Program-made: the position numbers and the translations under genes
Shown: positions 1 through 8,418 of the stretch, one piece after another
Layout of the letters: each line of letters starts with the position of its first letter
Position numbering within the stretch: the first letter of the stretch is position 1
Assembly: GCA_902631135.1 (NCBI GenBank)
Contig: CACOXL010000006.1
Coordinates: forward strand, 1 to 33,043
Length of the DNA stretch: 33,043 nt
Direction of reading: 5' to 3'
DNA from: an uncultured Pelagibacteraceae bacterium
GTDB lineage: Bacteria; Pseudomonadota; Alphaproteobacteria; Pelagibacterales; Pelagibacteraceae
The notes under the pieces: generated by a model
Told to the model about the DNA's origin: nothing
Database searches by the model: none
The model's input: the letters and a program-made list of their open reading frames with translations, nothing else

Positions 1-685
1 TTAATTGAACTCTTAGTTCTTTAGATATTTGTGCGGTAGACCAACCACATATCTTAACAAATATGTTCGGACCTACTGTGGATCCTACACACATGTGAGT
101 ATTGTCACAATTTGAAACCCAATATCTCATACACTCACTTACTGCATCAACTAAAGTTTGACTTCCAGAATACACAGGTACTATTTCTGCTCCATTTTTT
201 TTCATAGCTATAACGTTTGGTCTTTGCCTTTTGATATCTTTAGCTCCCATAAAAATTTTACATTTAAGTCCAAATTTTTTAGCTGCCATACTTAACATTT
301 TACCCGCATAGCCTGCACCAGTGTCTCCAACGATATATTTTTTTCCTAAACTTTTTGCAATTAGGCAGTGAACAGTTGCTCCATAAATTTTGTGGGCACC
401 GCCATTTGCTTCTGAAACTATTTTAGCCCAAATTTGAGCACCACCTAAGTGATTTGATAAGTTCTCTAACTTTATTAATGATGTTGGAGAACCAATATAA
501 TTTTTAAAATAAAAATCTTTTTTTTTAATGAATTTTTTATCTTTCCTTAATTTTTCAAATGTATTTGTTAAATCTTCTACAGGTTTTTTTAGTGTTTCAG
601 GAATGTAACTTCCACCAAATTTACCACCCCAAAAACCATGTTTATCATGCTGATCAATTAAAGGAACATTTTTTTTAAGCTTCAT
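1..685 (-). CDS. trpB: TrpB-like PLP enzyme (tryptophan synthase beta homologue), partial at the window edge
   Basis: This reading frame has 228 residues and no stop; its 3' end lies outside the window. It aligns along its length with tryptophan synthase beta chain, which condenses indole and serine using PLP: a GGSYIPETL N-terminus, YIGSPTSL near 63-70, the PLP-lysine motif GGAHK (K99), MGAKDI near 146-151, and SGSQTL near 173-178. The ATG at 685 overlaps the end of trpF by 11 bp, so translation is probably coupled. The active site is unusual. The segment before the PLP lysine, normally like KREDLNHTGAHK, reads KIVSEANGGAHK. The catalytic Glu of the ETGAGQH loop is Asp121, and GQH has become GYA (125-127). 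The later VGPHPYP motif is also changed. It may be a neofunctionalised paralogue rather than the housekeeping TrpB. Family is certain; the exact reaction is not. Confidence 0.8.
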   Translation of the reverse strand, partial: MKLKKNVPLIDQHDKHGFWGGKFGGSYIPETLKKPVEDLTNTFEKLRKDKKFIKKKDFYFKNYIGSPTSLIKLENLSNHLGGAQIWAKIVSEANGGAHKIYGATVHCLIAKSLGKKYIVGDTGAGYAGKMLSMAAKKFGLKCKIFMGAKDIKRQRPNVIAMKKNGAEIVPVYSGSQTLVDAVSECMRYWVSNCDNTHMCVGSTVGPNIFVKICGWSTAQISKELRVQL

Positions 686-1304
686 ATTTCAAGTTTTTAA
701 CATTGTTTAAGAAAATTTCTATTTTGGAAATATCTTTTAATCCAGCAGTTTCTAGCCCACCAGATATATCAATAATATCTGCTATTTTTTTATAATTTTC
801 AAGATCGTCATTCATTTGAATATTTCCAGCCACCATTATCTCTTTATTTAGATTAAGATTTTTAATGAAATTATGATTGAATGACATACTTTTTTCATAC
901 CCTTTACTATCGAATAAATAAATATCAGTTGAGTCTAAATAAAATTGGTATTTATCAACATCATTTTTATTTTCTACAGTAATTGCAGTGATTATTTTTT
1001 TCTTATATTTTTTTTTTATAGATCTAATTTTTTCAGGATTGCAATTATAAAGCTGGTAATAATCAAATGGTAAATCTTTAATTTCCTCAAGTATATTGTG
1101 ATTGGGATTTACAAGTACCGCTACAAACTGAGTATTTTTTTTATCTATTTTTAATAATTCTTTTAGTTTTTCTAAATTAACATATCTCTTAGATTTAGAA
1201 TAATTGACAATAAATCCAACAAATTGAGGTGGGTAAGAGTGATTTATCAAATAATTTAATGTTTTAGAGTCGGAAACTCCACAAATTTTAGACCTAAGAG
1301 TCAT
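675..1304 (-). CDS. trpF: Phosphoribosylanthranilate isomerase
   Basis: TrpF catalyses the Amadori rearrangement of N-(5-phosphoribosyl)anthranilate to CdRP in tryptophan synthesis. The 209-residue protein has the expected single-domain TIM-barrel size. The N-terminal KICG motif (residues 6-9) contains the catalytic Cys. The strand LFDSKG near 130-135 supplies the expected catalytic Asp, and the phosphate-binding end reads DISGGLETAGLKD, close to the family VSSGVE..GxKD. Its ATG overlaps the pyrF stop by 4 bp (ATGA), and its 3' end overlaps the trpB-like gene by 11 bp, consistent with one transcript running from rpsA. Confidence 0.93.
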   Translation of the reverse strand: MTLRSKICGVSDSKTLNYLINHSYPPQFVGFIVNYSKSKRYVNLEKLKELLKIDKKNTQFVAVLVNPNHNILEEIKDLPFDYYQLYNCNPEKIRSIKKKYKKKIITAITVENKNDVDKYQFYLDSTDIYLFDSKGYEKSMSFNHNFIKNLNLNKEIMVAGNIQMNDDLENYKKIADIIDISGGLETAGLKDISKIEIFLNNVKNLKYEA

Positions 1305-1975
1305 TGTTTTAAATGATCAATTAATCTATTCATATTTTTTTTGATATTACCTTTTGTTATAGGTCTTCCTATTACAAGCCAATTGCTCCCATTTTTAAAA
1401 GCTTCTTTTGGTGTTAAAGTTCTTTTTTGATCATAATTTTTTGAATTAAATCTTATTCCTGGAGTAATAATTTCTTTTTTAAATACTTTTTTAACTATAT
1501 TAACTTCTTGAGCACTACAAACTATTGCATCTAATTTGGCTTTTGAAGCAAGCTTTGCCTGGAGTAAAACTAGTTTTTTGACATCTTTATTAAATCCGAT
1601 TTGTTTTAAAGCTTTGTTGTCAAGAGATGTTAATATTGTTACCCCAACCAGTTTTATTCTACCAGATACTTTTTTTGCAGATGATAAAGCTTTCAGTCCT
1701 GAGCTAATATGTATTGTTAAATAATTTATTTTTAAATCTCTAATTGCTCTTATAGCAGAAATACATGTATTTGGGATATCATGCAGTTTTAAATCTGCGA
1801 AGATTATTTTATTCTTTAATTTTGATATAAATTGTCTTCCTTTTTTAGAATTTAAAAATTCTAGTCCAAACTTGTAACCTATTTTAAGTTTTGAATTTTC
1901 AGTTTTTTTAATGATTTCTCTTATTTTTAAAATGTTGGTGCTATCACAGGCAACAAATATTTTATTCTTTTTCAT
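1301..1975 (-). CDS. pyrF: Orotidine 5'-phosphate decarboxylase
   Basis: PyrF converts OMP to UMP, the last step of de novo pyrimidine synthesis. The 224-residue protein is normal in length. It has the catalytic D-x-K-x-x-D signature in FADLKLHDIPNT (about 60-71), an early ACDS strand with the first substrate-binding Asp, and the C-terminal phosphate-gripping motifs TPGIR and VIGRPIT. It overlaps ihfB by 14 bp upstream and trpF by 4 bp downstream, so it sits inside a tightly coupled operon. pyrF next to trpF is common in alphaproteobacteria. Confidence 0.94.
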   Translation of the reverse strand: MKKNKIFVACDSTNILKIREIIKKTENSKLKIGYKFGLEFLNSKKGRQFISKLKNKIIFADLKLHDIPNTCISAIRAIRDLKINYLTIHISSGLKALSSAKKVSGRIKLVGVTILTSLDNKALKQIGFNKDVKKLVLLQAKLASKAKLDAIVCSAQEVNIVKKVFKKEIITPGIRFNSKNYDQKRTLTPKEAFKNGSNWLVIGRPITKGNIKKNMNRLIDHLKQ

Positions 1976-2255
1976 TATTTAATTTTTTAAACAACTCTTT
2001 AGACATTTTAAAGTGAATTGTTTTTTTTTCTGGTGTATTAACTTTTTCACCAGTTTTTGGATTTCTTGAAATCCTTGCTTTTTGTGTATTTGTAAAAAAA
2101 ACACCAAATGTTCTTAATTCTACTCTTTCACCTCTTTTAAGAGTTTTTTTGATTTCATCTAAAATTATTTTTGAAACTTTTTCTAAATCTTTTTTTAAAA
2201 AATTAGGATAATTTTTTGAAAGTTGTTTGATAAGCTTTGATTTTACAATAGCCAA
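1962..2255 (-). CDS. ihfB: Integration host factor subunit beta (HU/IHF family DNA-bending protein)
   Basis: This 97-residue protein has the HU/IHF fold: two N-terminal helices, then the beta-arm with RVELRTFGVF and the DNA-intercalating tip RISRNPKTGEKV (about 59-70). IHF is a heterodimer that sharply bends specific DNA sites during transcription, recombination and replication. Assignment to the beta subunit rather than alpha or HU rests mainly on position: it lies 16 bp downstream of rpsA, the conserved proteobacterial rpsA-ihfB pair. The partner ihfA is not in the window. It may act as a homodimer in such a reduced genome; that is inference. Confidence 0.88.
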   Translation of the reverse strand: MAIVKSKLIKQLSKNYPNFLKKDLEKVSKIILDEIKKTLKRGERVELRTFGVFFTNTQKARISRNPKTGEKVNTPEKKTIHFKMSKELFKKLNNEKE

Positions 2256-2271
2256 TTGTTAATCTTTTAAA

Positions 2272-3999
2272 TTATTTTTTTTCTTTATCTTTTTTTTTTA
2301 AATCTTCAGACAGAGAGGAGAATGGTAAATTTTTTCCAGAACCCTCAGAGCCATATTTTTCCAAAGCCTCTTTTTTTTCAATTTCCTCTAAAAGTTTTAT
2401 ACTTAAACTTACTTTTCTTTTGTCTAAATCTAACTCTGAAATCGCACAATCTATTCTATCACCTTCAGTAAACCTTGATTGTCTTTGGTCTGAAGTATTT
2501 ACAGCAATTTGTGATTTTTTAATAATAAAACTTAAGTCTAGTCCCTCAGGTTTAACGAGCAATCCTTTACTATCAGTTGAAATGATTTTTACAGTAATAG
2601 TTTGATTAATTTTCTTATCTTTAAACCAATCGAAAGGATCAGCTTGTGTTTGTTTATGACCAACCCTGATTTTTTGTTCTGAAACTTTAATCTCTAAAAC
2701 TTTAACTTTAATTTTGTCACCTTTTTTAAACTTCGCTAATTCTTGCTCACCATTATTTTGATATGTTAGATCGTTGCAATGCAAAAAAGCATCTATTTGT
2801 AAATTTTCTATTTTAACAAATAACGAATATTCATTTTTATTTACAACTTCTGCATCAACTATTGTTCCAACAGGAAATTTTTTCTCAAATAATTCAAAAG
2901 GGTTTTCTTCAGTTAGTTTATGTGAAATCGCGACACGTCTTTTTTCTTTGTTAATTTCAGTAATTACACAATTTATTTCATCACCAACTTTAAACATTTT
3001 TTTTGCTGAAGCATTCTTTTTTGACCAACTTAATTCACTAGAGTGAAGTAAAGTTGTCAAACCTGGCTCAAGTTCACAAAAAGCTCCAAAGTCCATAATC
3101 TTCACAACCTTTGCTTTATAAACTTTGTTCAACTCATAATTTTCAATATGCTCAAATGGATCTGGAGACAATTGTTTAACTGAGCAACCAACTTGTAACT
3201 TTTCTTTATCAACTGAAATCACTTTTAAATCATGTTTTTCTCCAATATTAAAAACTTCATCCGGATGATTAACTCTTGAATAAGAAATTTCTTGTAAATG
3301 AACCAACACATCTAGTTCATTATTAACATTAAAGAAACAGCCAAAATTACTATAACCTTTTACTTCAGCACTTTTAATTATATCACCAACTTTATATTTT
3401 TCTATAATCTTAGCTTTGTCTTCTTTTTTAAATGAAGATATAATTTCTCTTCTTGAAACACATGCATTACCTCTAATTTTGTCTAATTTAATTAAAGCAA
3501 ATTTTTGAGGTTCGTTCATTAAATGGCTTATGTCTTTTAAAGGTTTGTCACTTATTTGAGATCCTGGCAAAAACATTAAAGAACCAGTTTCTATATGTTC
3601 AACAATACAACCGCCTTTACATTTTGAGGTAATTTTACCCATAATTGGTTCTTTTTTTTCATAAGCTTCCACTAACTTGTCCCACCCTTTTATTTTTTGT
3701 GCTTTACTAGCTGAAACAATTACATCACCATTTTTATCTTCAATTCTCTCTAAAAGGACTGGAATTTTTTCTCCAACTTTTATTTTTTCACTTAAACCCA
3801 TACTTTTTAATTCATTGATATCTACTACAGGCTCACTTTTTAATCCTTCAACAAAAAGAAAAACAAATTTTTCAGTTACTTTGTTTATTTTTCCCTCAAT
3901 TATTTTACCTTCTTCAATATTTGTTTTTGAAAGTTGGCTATTTAATAGTTGTTCGAATTCTTTTGATGCAGGGTTTGAAAGATCTTTATATATTTCCAT
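2272..3999 (-). CDS. rpsA: 30S ribosomal protein S1
   Basis: S1 binds mRNA leaders and feeds them to the 30S subunit. The 575-residue protein shows six OB-fold S1 repeats, roughly at 30-97, 115-180, 200-270, 288-357, 375-444 and 460-531. Repeats 3 and 4 carry the most canonical signatures (VLVHLQEISYSR and TLLHSSELSWSKK). The C-terminus is a Lys-rich tail encoded partly by an A10 run on the coding strand. Repeats 1 and 2 are the ribosome-binding type, consistent with a true RpsA. The 128 bp gap upstream probably holds its promoter, though I could not pick a convincing -35/-10 pair. In most alphaproteobacteria cmk lies between aroA and rpsA; it is absent here. Confidence 0.95.
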   Translation of the reverse strand: MEIYKDLSNPASKEFEQLLNSQLSKTNIEEGKIIEGKINKVTEKFVFLFVEGLKSEPVVDINELKSMGLSEKIKVGEKIPVLLERIEDKNGDVIVSASKAQKIKGWDKLVEAYEKKEPIMGKITSKCKGGCIVEHIETGSLMFLPGSQISDKPLKDISHLMNEPQKFALIKLDKIRGNACVSRREIISSFKKEDKAKIIEKYKVGDIIKSAEVKGYSNFGCFFNVNNELDVLVHLQEISYSRVNHPDEVFNIGEKHDLKVISVDKEKLQVGCSVKQLSPDPFEHIENYELNKVYKAKVVKIMDFGAFCELEPGLTTLLHSSELSWSKKNASAKKMFKVGDEINCVITEINKEKRRVAISHKLTEENPFELFEKKFPVGTIVDAEVVNKNEYSLFVKIENLQIDAFLHCNDLTYQNNGEQELAKFKKGDKIKVKVLEIKVSEQKIRVGHKQTQADPFDWFKDKKINQTITVKIISTDSKGLLVKPEGLDLSFIIKKSQIAVNTSDQRQSRFTEGDRIDCAISELDLDKRKVSLSIKLLEEIEKKEALEKYGSEGSGKNLPFSSLSEDLKKKDKEKK

Positions 4000-4127
4000 T
4001 AATTTAATAATTTTTTTTAAAACACGAACTTTTAGATAAATTTGGCCATATAATCAATATAGAAAATTAATTTCTAAAATATAATTTAAGTAAACTTTTA
4101 TGAATTTTCCTTATATTTCCTTGATTT

Positions 4128-5453
4128 TTAATCAAATTTTGCGCCAAGATATTTGATTTTATCTAAAAAAGAGGGAAATGAGGTTTTTACAGAGTTTCTA
4201 TCATAAATATTCCATTTTCCACCAAATGCTAAAGCAGCCACAACACTCGTCATAAAAACCCTATGATCTTCTAGAAATTTCTTAATAATTATTTTTTTAT
4301 TAAGCTTTATTTTAGGATTGCCAAATATCTTAATACTGTCTTTTGTAATTTCATTTTTAATCCCAATTTTATTTAATATTTTTGAACCCCATTTGAGTCT
4401 TGGACTTTCCTTTTGATTCAATTCTGAAAGTTTTTTAAAATAAGAAATACCATTAGCTTTTGCTGCAACTAAAAATATGAGAAGGAATTCATCAATTGCA
4501 GCACTATTTAAGCTCACTGGACAATTAATTGGTTTAATTTTACTTACAGAGAAAACATGTAAATCGGCAATTTTTTCTCCTTTGTATATTCTTTTGTTTT
4601 TTAAATATATTTTGATTCCCATTTTTTTTAGAATTCTTAAAACACCTATTCTTGTGGGGTTTATGTTTATATTTTTGATTTTAAGTTTTGATTTTTTTGA
4701 TAAAGCTGTCAGCACTATAAAAAAAGCACTAGAACTTATATCAGAAGGAATTTTATAATTAAGAGGTTTAATTTTATTACCCCCTTTAATTTCTATAGTA
4801 TCATGAATCAAAGATCTTTTAATCTTTATAGGTAACTTAAGATATTTAAATAAAATTTCAGTGTGGTCTCTAGATTTTTTTGCTTTTATGAATGTTTTTC
4901 CTTTTGTATTTAATGCAGCTAACATAATGCTACTTTTGCATTGAGCTGAGCCTTTATTTTCTAAATATGTAATTGGTTTTGGAAATTTAGTTCCTTTAAT
5001 GATTACAGGTAATTTTCCAGAATTAGTTTGTAAAGTTGCTCCAAATCTACTTAATGGTTTTGTCACTCTCAAAAAATCTCTTTTTGAAAGACTCTTATCT
5101 CCCTTAATTGTAACTTTATTTTCAAAGTGAACTAAAAGACCAAGTATAAGTCTTCCTAATGTTCCAGAATTACCTGCATCAAGAGATACTGGTTTTTTAT
5201 AATCAAAACCATTCAAACCCTTACCTATTATTTTACAATAATTTTTTGTTAATTTTATTTTTATACCAAGTTTTTTTAAACATTTAAGAGTATTAATTAC
5301 ATCATCTGATCTTAAAAGATTATATGATGTTGATACACCAGAAGCTTGTGAGGCTATTAAAGCCCATCTAATTGATAAACTTTTATCTCCTTCTATATCT
5401 ATAGATTTATTATATGGTTTGATCTTATCTGAAATTTTAAGGATTTTTTTCAC
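4128..5453 (-). CDS. aroA: 3-phosphoshikimate 1-carboxyvinyltransferase (EPSP synthase)
   Basis: AroA joins shikimate-3-phosphate and PEP to make EPSP on the way to chorismate. At 441 residues it is full length. Motifs in order are GDKSLSIRWALIA near the N-terminus, DAGNSGTLGRL (PEP/S3P loop), KGSAQCKSS, SRDHTEIL, DISSSAFF, IDEFLLIFLVAAKANG, the PEP loop QKESPRL, and EDHRVFM near the end. In the QKESPRL loop the usual KES/TDR is KESPR, so the Lys, Glu and Arg are kept and the Asp is replaced by Pro. It starts 8 bp after lptB and appears to end the rnd-kdsD-lptC-lptB transcript. Chorismate from this pathway feeds the trp and pheA genes in the same window. Confidence 0.94.
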   Translation of the reverse strand: MKKILKISDKIKPYNKSIDIEGDKSLSIRWALIASQASGVSTSYNLLRSDDVINTLKCLKKLGIKIKLTKNYCKIIGKGLNGFDYKKPVSLDAGNSGTLGRLILGLLVHFENKVTIKGDKSLSKRDFLRVTKPLSRFGATLQTNSGKLPVIIKGTKFPKPITYLENKGSAQCKSSIMLAALNTKGKTFIKAKKSRDHTEILFKYLKLPIKIKRSLIHDTIEIKGGNKIKPLNYKIPSDISSSAFFIVLTALSKKSKLKIKNININPTRIGVLRILKKMGIKIYLKNKRIYKGEKIADLHVFSVSKIKPINCPVSLNSAAIDEFLLIFLVAAKANGISYFKKLSELNQKESPRLKWGSKILNKIGIKNEITKDSIKIFGNPKIKLNKKIIIKKFLEDHRVFMTSVVAALAFGGKWNIYDRNSVKTSFPSFLDKIKYLGAKFD

Positions 5454-5461
5454 AATAGTGA

Positions 5462-6238
5462 TTAACTAATTTTAAATGAGTCTCCAAAATATGCATTTCG
5501 AGCATCTATATTTTGGATTAAGTTCGTTGGTGTGCCATGAGCAACTACTTTACCATTATGTATAATGGCAGCCGTATCTACGCAGGCCAATAAATCTCTC
5601 GCCTGGTGATCACACAGCACAATTGATATATTGTTATTACTTTGCAAGTTAACAATTATTTCCTGAAGTGCTTTTACTGTCATGACATCAAGAGCTGCAA
5701 AAGGCTCGTCTAAAAGAAGTATTTTTGGATCTGTAATTAATGCAATCGCAATTACTAATTTTTTCTTTTGCCCACCTGATAAAAAAGTTGCTTTAATATC
5801 TCTTACAGCATCTAATTCAAATTTAGATATTAATGAGTCAATTTTTTCGTCTCTAAAACTTTTATTATTTATAGTAATTTCTGCTATAGCTCTTAAGTTT
5901 TCATATACTGTAAGATCATGAAAAAAACCTCCATATTGAGGAACAAACCCAATTTTAAACTTTAATGTTCTTTGATATATCGGATACTTATTGACTAATT
6001 CTGAATTTATAAAAATTGACCCATAATCAGGAGAAAGTAATCCTGTTATTAAATTGAAAATCGTTGATTTACCAACTCCATTAGGACCAAGTAAACCAAG
6101 TATTTGGCCATTATTGAGCTTTAGGTTAAGATTATCTAAAATAATTTTTCTTCCAAATTTTAAGGAAATTTTTTCTAAATTTAAAATTGATTTTTTTGCT
6201 TTAAAAGATTTTATTCTGAATTTCTTAATATTGCTCAT
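5462..6238 (-). CDS. lptB: LPS export ABC transporter ATP-binding protein
   Basis: LptB is the cytoplasmic ATPase that powers extraction of LPS from the inner membrane by LptFG. The 258-residue protein has Walker A GPNGVGKST (51-59), Q-loop VPQYGG (99-104), signature LSGGQ (153-157), Walker B LLLDEP with D177/E178, and switch histidine H211. The family signature is usually LSGGERRR; here it is LSGGQKKK. A roughly 20-residue basic N-terminal extension precedes the nucleotide-binding domain. The start overlaps the lptC stop (ATGA, 6235-6238), so the two are translationally coupled. The lptA gene normally found between them is missing. Confidence 0.92.
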   Translation of the reverse strand: MSNIKKFRIKSFKAKKSILNLEKISLKFGRKIILDNLNLKLNNGQILGLLGPNGVGKSTIFNLITGLLSPDYGSIFINSELVNKYPIYQRTLKFKIGFVPQYGGFFHDLTVYENLRAIAEITINNKSFRDEKIDSLISKFELDAVRDIKATFLSGGQKKKLVIAIALITDPKILLLDEPFAALDVMTVKALQEIIVNLQSNNNISIVLCDHQARDLLACVDTAAIIHNGKVVAHGTPTNLIQNIDARNAYFGDSFKIS

Positions 6239-6819
6239 AGTTTATTTTTAGAAATAATTTCTATTTTTTCTTTGGAATTATTCATAGAAATTTCAATATT
6301 TTTAGTTAATAAGTTTATTTTAATATTATCAGCTTTTCCAATCCCTTGTAATCCTTCGTATACAATATTATCACTTATAATCACAACATTTTCCTCAAAA
6401 TTTAAAGTTAATTTTTCTGATGTAATGAAATTTGTTAAATATTCTATTTTAATTTGATTTTCAAAGACAGTATTGTAAGAAAAATTGTTATATCTAGCAT
6501 TTTTCGATGTAATTTTTAAAAACTCATTATCAGTATTAACAAATATAGCCTCAACATTTTTCATCAAAACAATTTCATTGCCTTTTTCATAAAACAGTTC
6601 ACTTTCAAGAGCAGTAATTGTATAGCTTGTATTATTTTCAAAATTTACATTATATTTTAAATTTTTTATCAAATTATTTGAATTTTCTGATAAAACACTT
6701 TGATCACTTAACTCTTTTTCACTAGTTTTTTTTTCAATATTTAAAAATTTTTGTAAAAAAAAAATTAATAGTAAAGTAGTTGTAATTAAAATAGCTAAAT
6801 AAAGTATTTTTTTTTTCAA
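6235..6819 (-). CDS. lptC: LPS export system protein LptC (bitopic, periplasmic OstA-like fold)
   Basis: The 194-residue protein has one N-terminal membrane helix (about 4-24, after three lysines) followed by a periplasmic domain predicted to be all beta. That domain starts at YTITALESELFY and ends with GIGKADNIKINLLTKNIEIS, resembling the LptC beta-jellyroll. LptC passes LPS from LptBFG to LptA. It lies 4 bp after kdsD and overlaps lptB by 4 bp, the classic kdsD-lptC-(lptA)-lptB neighbourhood. Sequence conservation is low in this family, so the call depends partly on context. Only one beta domain is seen, so this is not an LptC-LptA fusion. Confidence 0.8.
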   Translation of the reverse strand: MKKKILYLAILITTTLLLIFFLQKFLNIEKKTSEKELSDQSVLSENSNNLIKNLKYNVNFENNTSYTITALESELFYEKGNEIVLMKNVEAIFVNTDNEFLKITSKNARYNNFSYNTVFENQIKIEYLTNFITSEKLTLNFEENVVIISDNIVYEGLQGIGKADNIKINLLTKNIEISMNNSKEKIEIISKNKL

Positions 6820-6823
6820 TTAT

Positions 6824-7789
6824 TTATCTCGAATTTTTTAAAATATTATGAATATGAATTACACCAATAGTTCTTTTTTTATTTCCTTTTTTATAAACAC
6901 AAGCACTTGTAATTTTTTTTCTATTCATCATTTTTAATATTTCTGTAGCTAAAACATTTTCCTCAACCATAAAAGGATTTTTGGTCATAAATGATTTAAT
7001 TTTAAGTTTATCTATATATTTTTTCTTTTGTAGTAATCTTTTTAGATCACCATCTGTAAAGATACCATTTGTCAAACCTTTGTCGTTAACAACCACAACA
7101 AAACCAAGTTTTTTTGAATTCAATATTTTTAATACATCTTTCATAATTTTATTTTCATTTACAAAAGGAATTTTAGTTTTTATTAACATTAGGTCTGAAG
7201 CAGTTTTAAGTTTATTGCTCAAACTTCCAGAAGGATGAAATTTTTTGAAATCTAGTTTTCCAAATTTCTTTTTTTTCATCAATGAAATTGCAAGTGCATC
7301 GCCAATTGCTAATTGTATTGTAGTACTTGAAGTTGGAACGATTCCATATCCAGACTCTAATACATTTGGAATTAATAAATTAATTTTAGATGATTTAAAT
7401 AAAATAGAGTCTTTATTCGATACAATTCCTATGAGGGTAATTTTATTTTTTTTTGAATATGAAATAATATTTGAAAGTTCAGAGGTATTACCAGAATTGC
7501 TTATTAAAATAAGAATATCATTTTTTGTGATTCTACCTAAATCGCCATGAGAGCAATCAGAAGCTGAGATCGCAAAAGAAGGTGTTCCAACAGAAGATAG
7601 AGTTGCTGAAATTTTTGAAGCAATTATTCCACTTTTTCCAACTCCACAAATAATAATTTTTGATTTACATTTAGTAATTGTATTTACAGCTTTATTGAAA
7701 GATTCATCTAAAGAATATCTTAATTTCTTTAAAGCCTTAATCTGTAAATCAATTACATTTTTACCTATTTCTTTAAAATCATTTTTCAT
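6824..7789 (-). CDS. kdsD: Arabinose-5-phosphate isomerase (SIS plus two CBS domains)
   Basis: KdsD (KpsF/GutQ family) interconverts ribulose-5-phosphate and arabinose-5-phosphate, the first step of Kdo synthesis. The SIS domain shows CGVGKSG, TLSSVGTPSFAISASDCSHGDLG and ISNSGNTSEL; two CBS repeats fill the C-terminal third. I chose the ATG at 7789 (321 residues, close to the usual 328), which begins one base after the rnd stop. An in-frame ATG at 7831 would add 14 residues and overlap rnd by 41 bp; it adds nothing recognisable. kdsB elsewhere in the window (12814-13548) supplies a later step of the same pathway. Confidence 0.92.
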   Translation of the reverse strand: MKNDFKEIGKNVIDLQIKALKKLRYSLDESFNKAVNTITKCKSKIIICGVGKSGIIASKISATLSSVGTPSFAISASDCSHGDLGRITKNDILILISNSGNTSELSNIISYSKKNKITLIGIVSNKDSILFKSSKINLLIPNVLESGYGIVPTSSTTIQLAIGDALAISLMKKKKFGKLDFKKFHPSGSLSNKLKTASDLMLIKTKIPFVNENKIMKDVLKILNSKKLGFVVVVNDKGLTNGIFTDGDLKRLLQKKKYIDKLKIKSFMTKNPFMVEENVLATEILKMMNRKKITSACVYKKGNKKRTIGVIHIHNILKNSR

Positions 7790-7790
7790 T

Positions 7791-8402
7791 TTAATGTGAC
7801 CATATATCATCTCTAAATAACGCAAGATCAAGATCTACTCTTGTTTTTAAAAATTTTAAACAATCTTGGTATAGTTCAATTCTATTTTCTCTCGTTAATA
7901 TTTTTTCTAATTCATCGTGAACTTTATGGAGATAAAGAACATCATTTGCACAATATTTCAATTGAGCGGGAGTTAATTCTCCTCCAAAATCTGAACTTTG
8001 AAATTGTTTACTTATATCTATATTAACAAATTCCTTAATTAAAGTTTTCAATGAATGGTTATCTGCATAACTTCTAGCTAATCTAGAGGCAATTTTTGTA
8101 TCAAGAACATTATTTGTTTCAGTTTTTAAGTAATATTTGATATGGGCCATATCTGCTCTTCCATAATGGAAGATTTTTTTTATTTTATTATCAGCTAATA
8201 TTTTTTTTAAATTTGGAGCATCATAATTTGTCCGGTCTAATTGAATAATATGAGCATCGTTTTTTCCTGAAGAAATTTGAATTAAACAAAGAGGGTCTCT
8301 TCGGACATTTAGACCCATAAATTCACCATCAACAGCTATTACATTGCCTAATTTTAATTCATCTGGTAAATCTTTTTGGTAAAGTTTAATATCAATATTC
8401 AT
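7791..8402 (-). CDS. rnd: Ribonuclease D-like 3'-5' exonuclease (short DEDD form)
   Basis: The 203-residue protein is a single DEDDy exonuclease domain without the HRDC domains of full-length E. coli RNase D. Catalytic residues are visible: D25 and E27 in AVDGEFMGL, D84 in HYGRADMA, and the YCAND motif with Y150 and D154. Such short forms are usual in alphaproteobacteria and are thought to trim stable RNA 3' ends; the substrate is not evident from the sequence. It is the first gene of the minus-strand block and lies only 16 bp from the divergently transcribed gene at 8419. Confidence 0.86.
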   Translation of the reverse strand: MNIDIKLYQKDLPDELKLGNVIAVDGEFMGLNVRRDPLCLIQISSGKNDAHIIQLDRTNYDAPNLKKILADNKIKKIFHYGRADMAHIKYYLKTETNNVLDTKIASRLARSYADNHSLKTLIKEFVNIDISKQFQSSDFGGELTPAQLKYCANDVLYLHKVHDELEKILTRENRIELYQDCLKFLKTRVDLDLALFRDDIWSH

Positions 8403-8418
8403 TTATAAATATATATAT

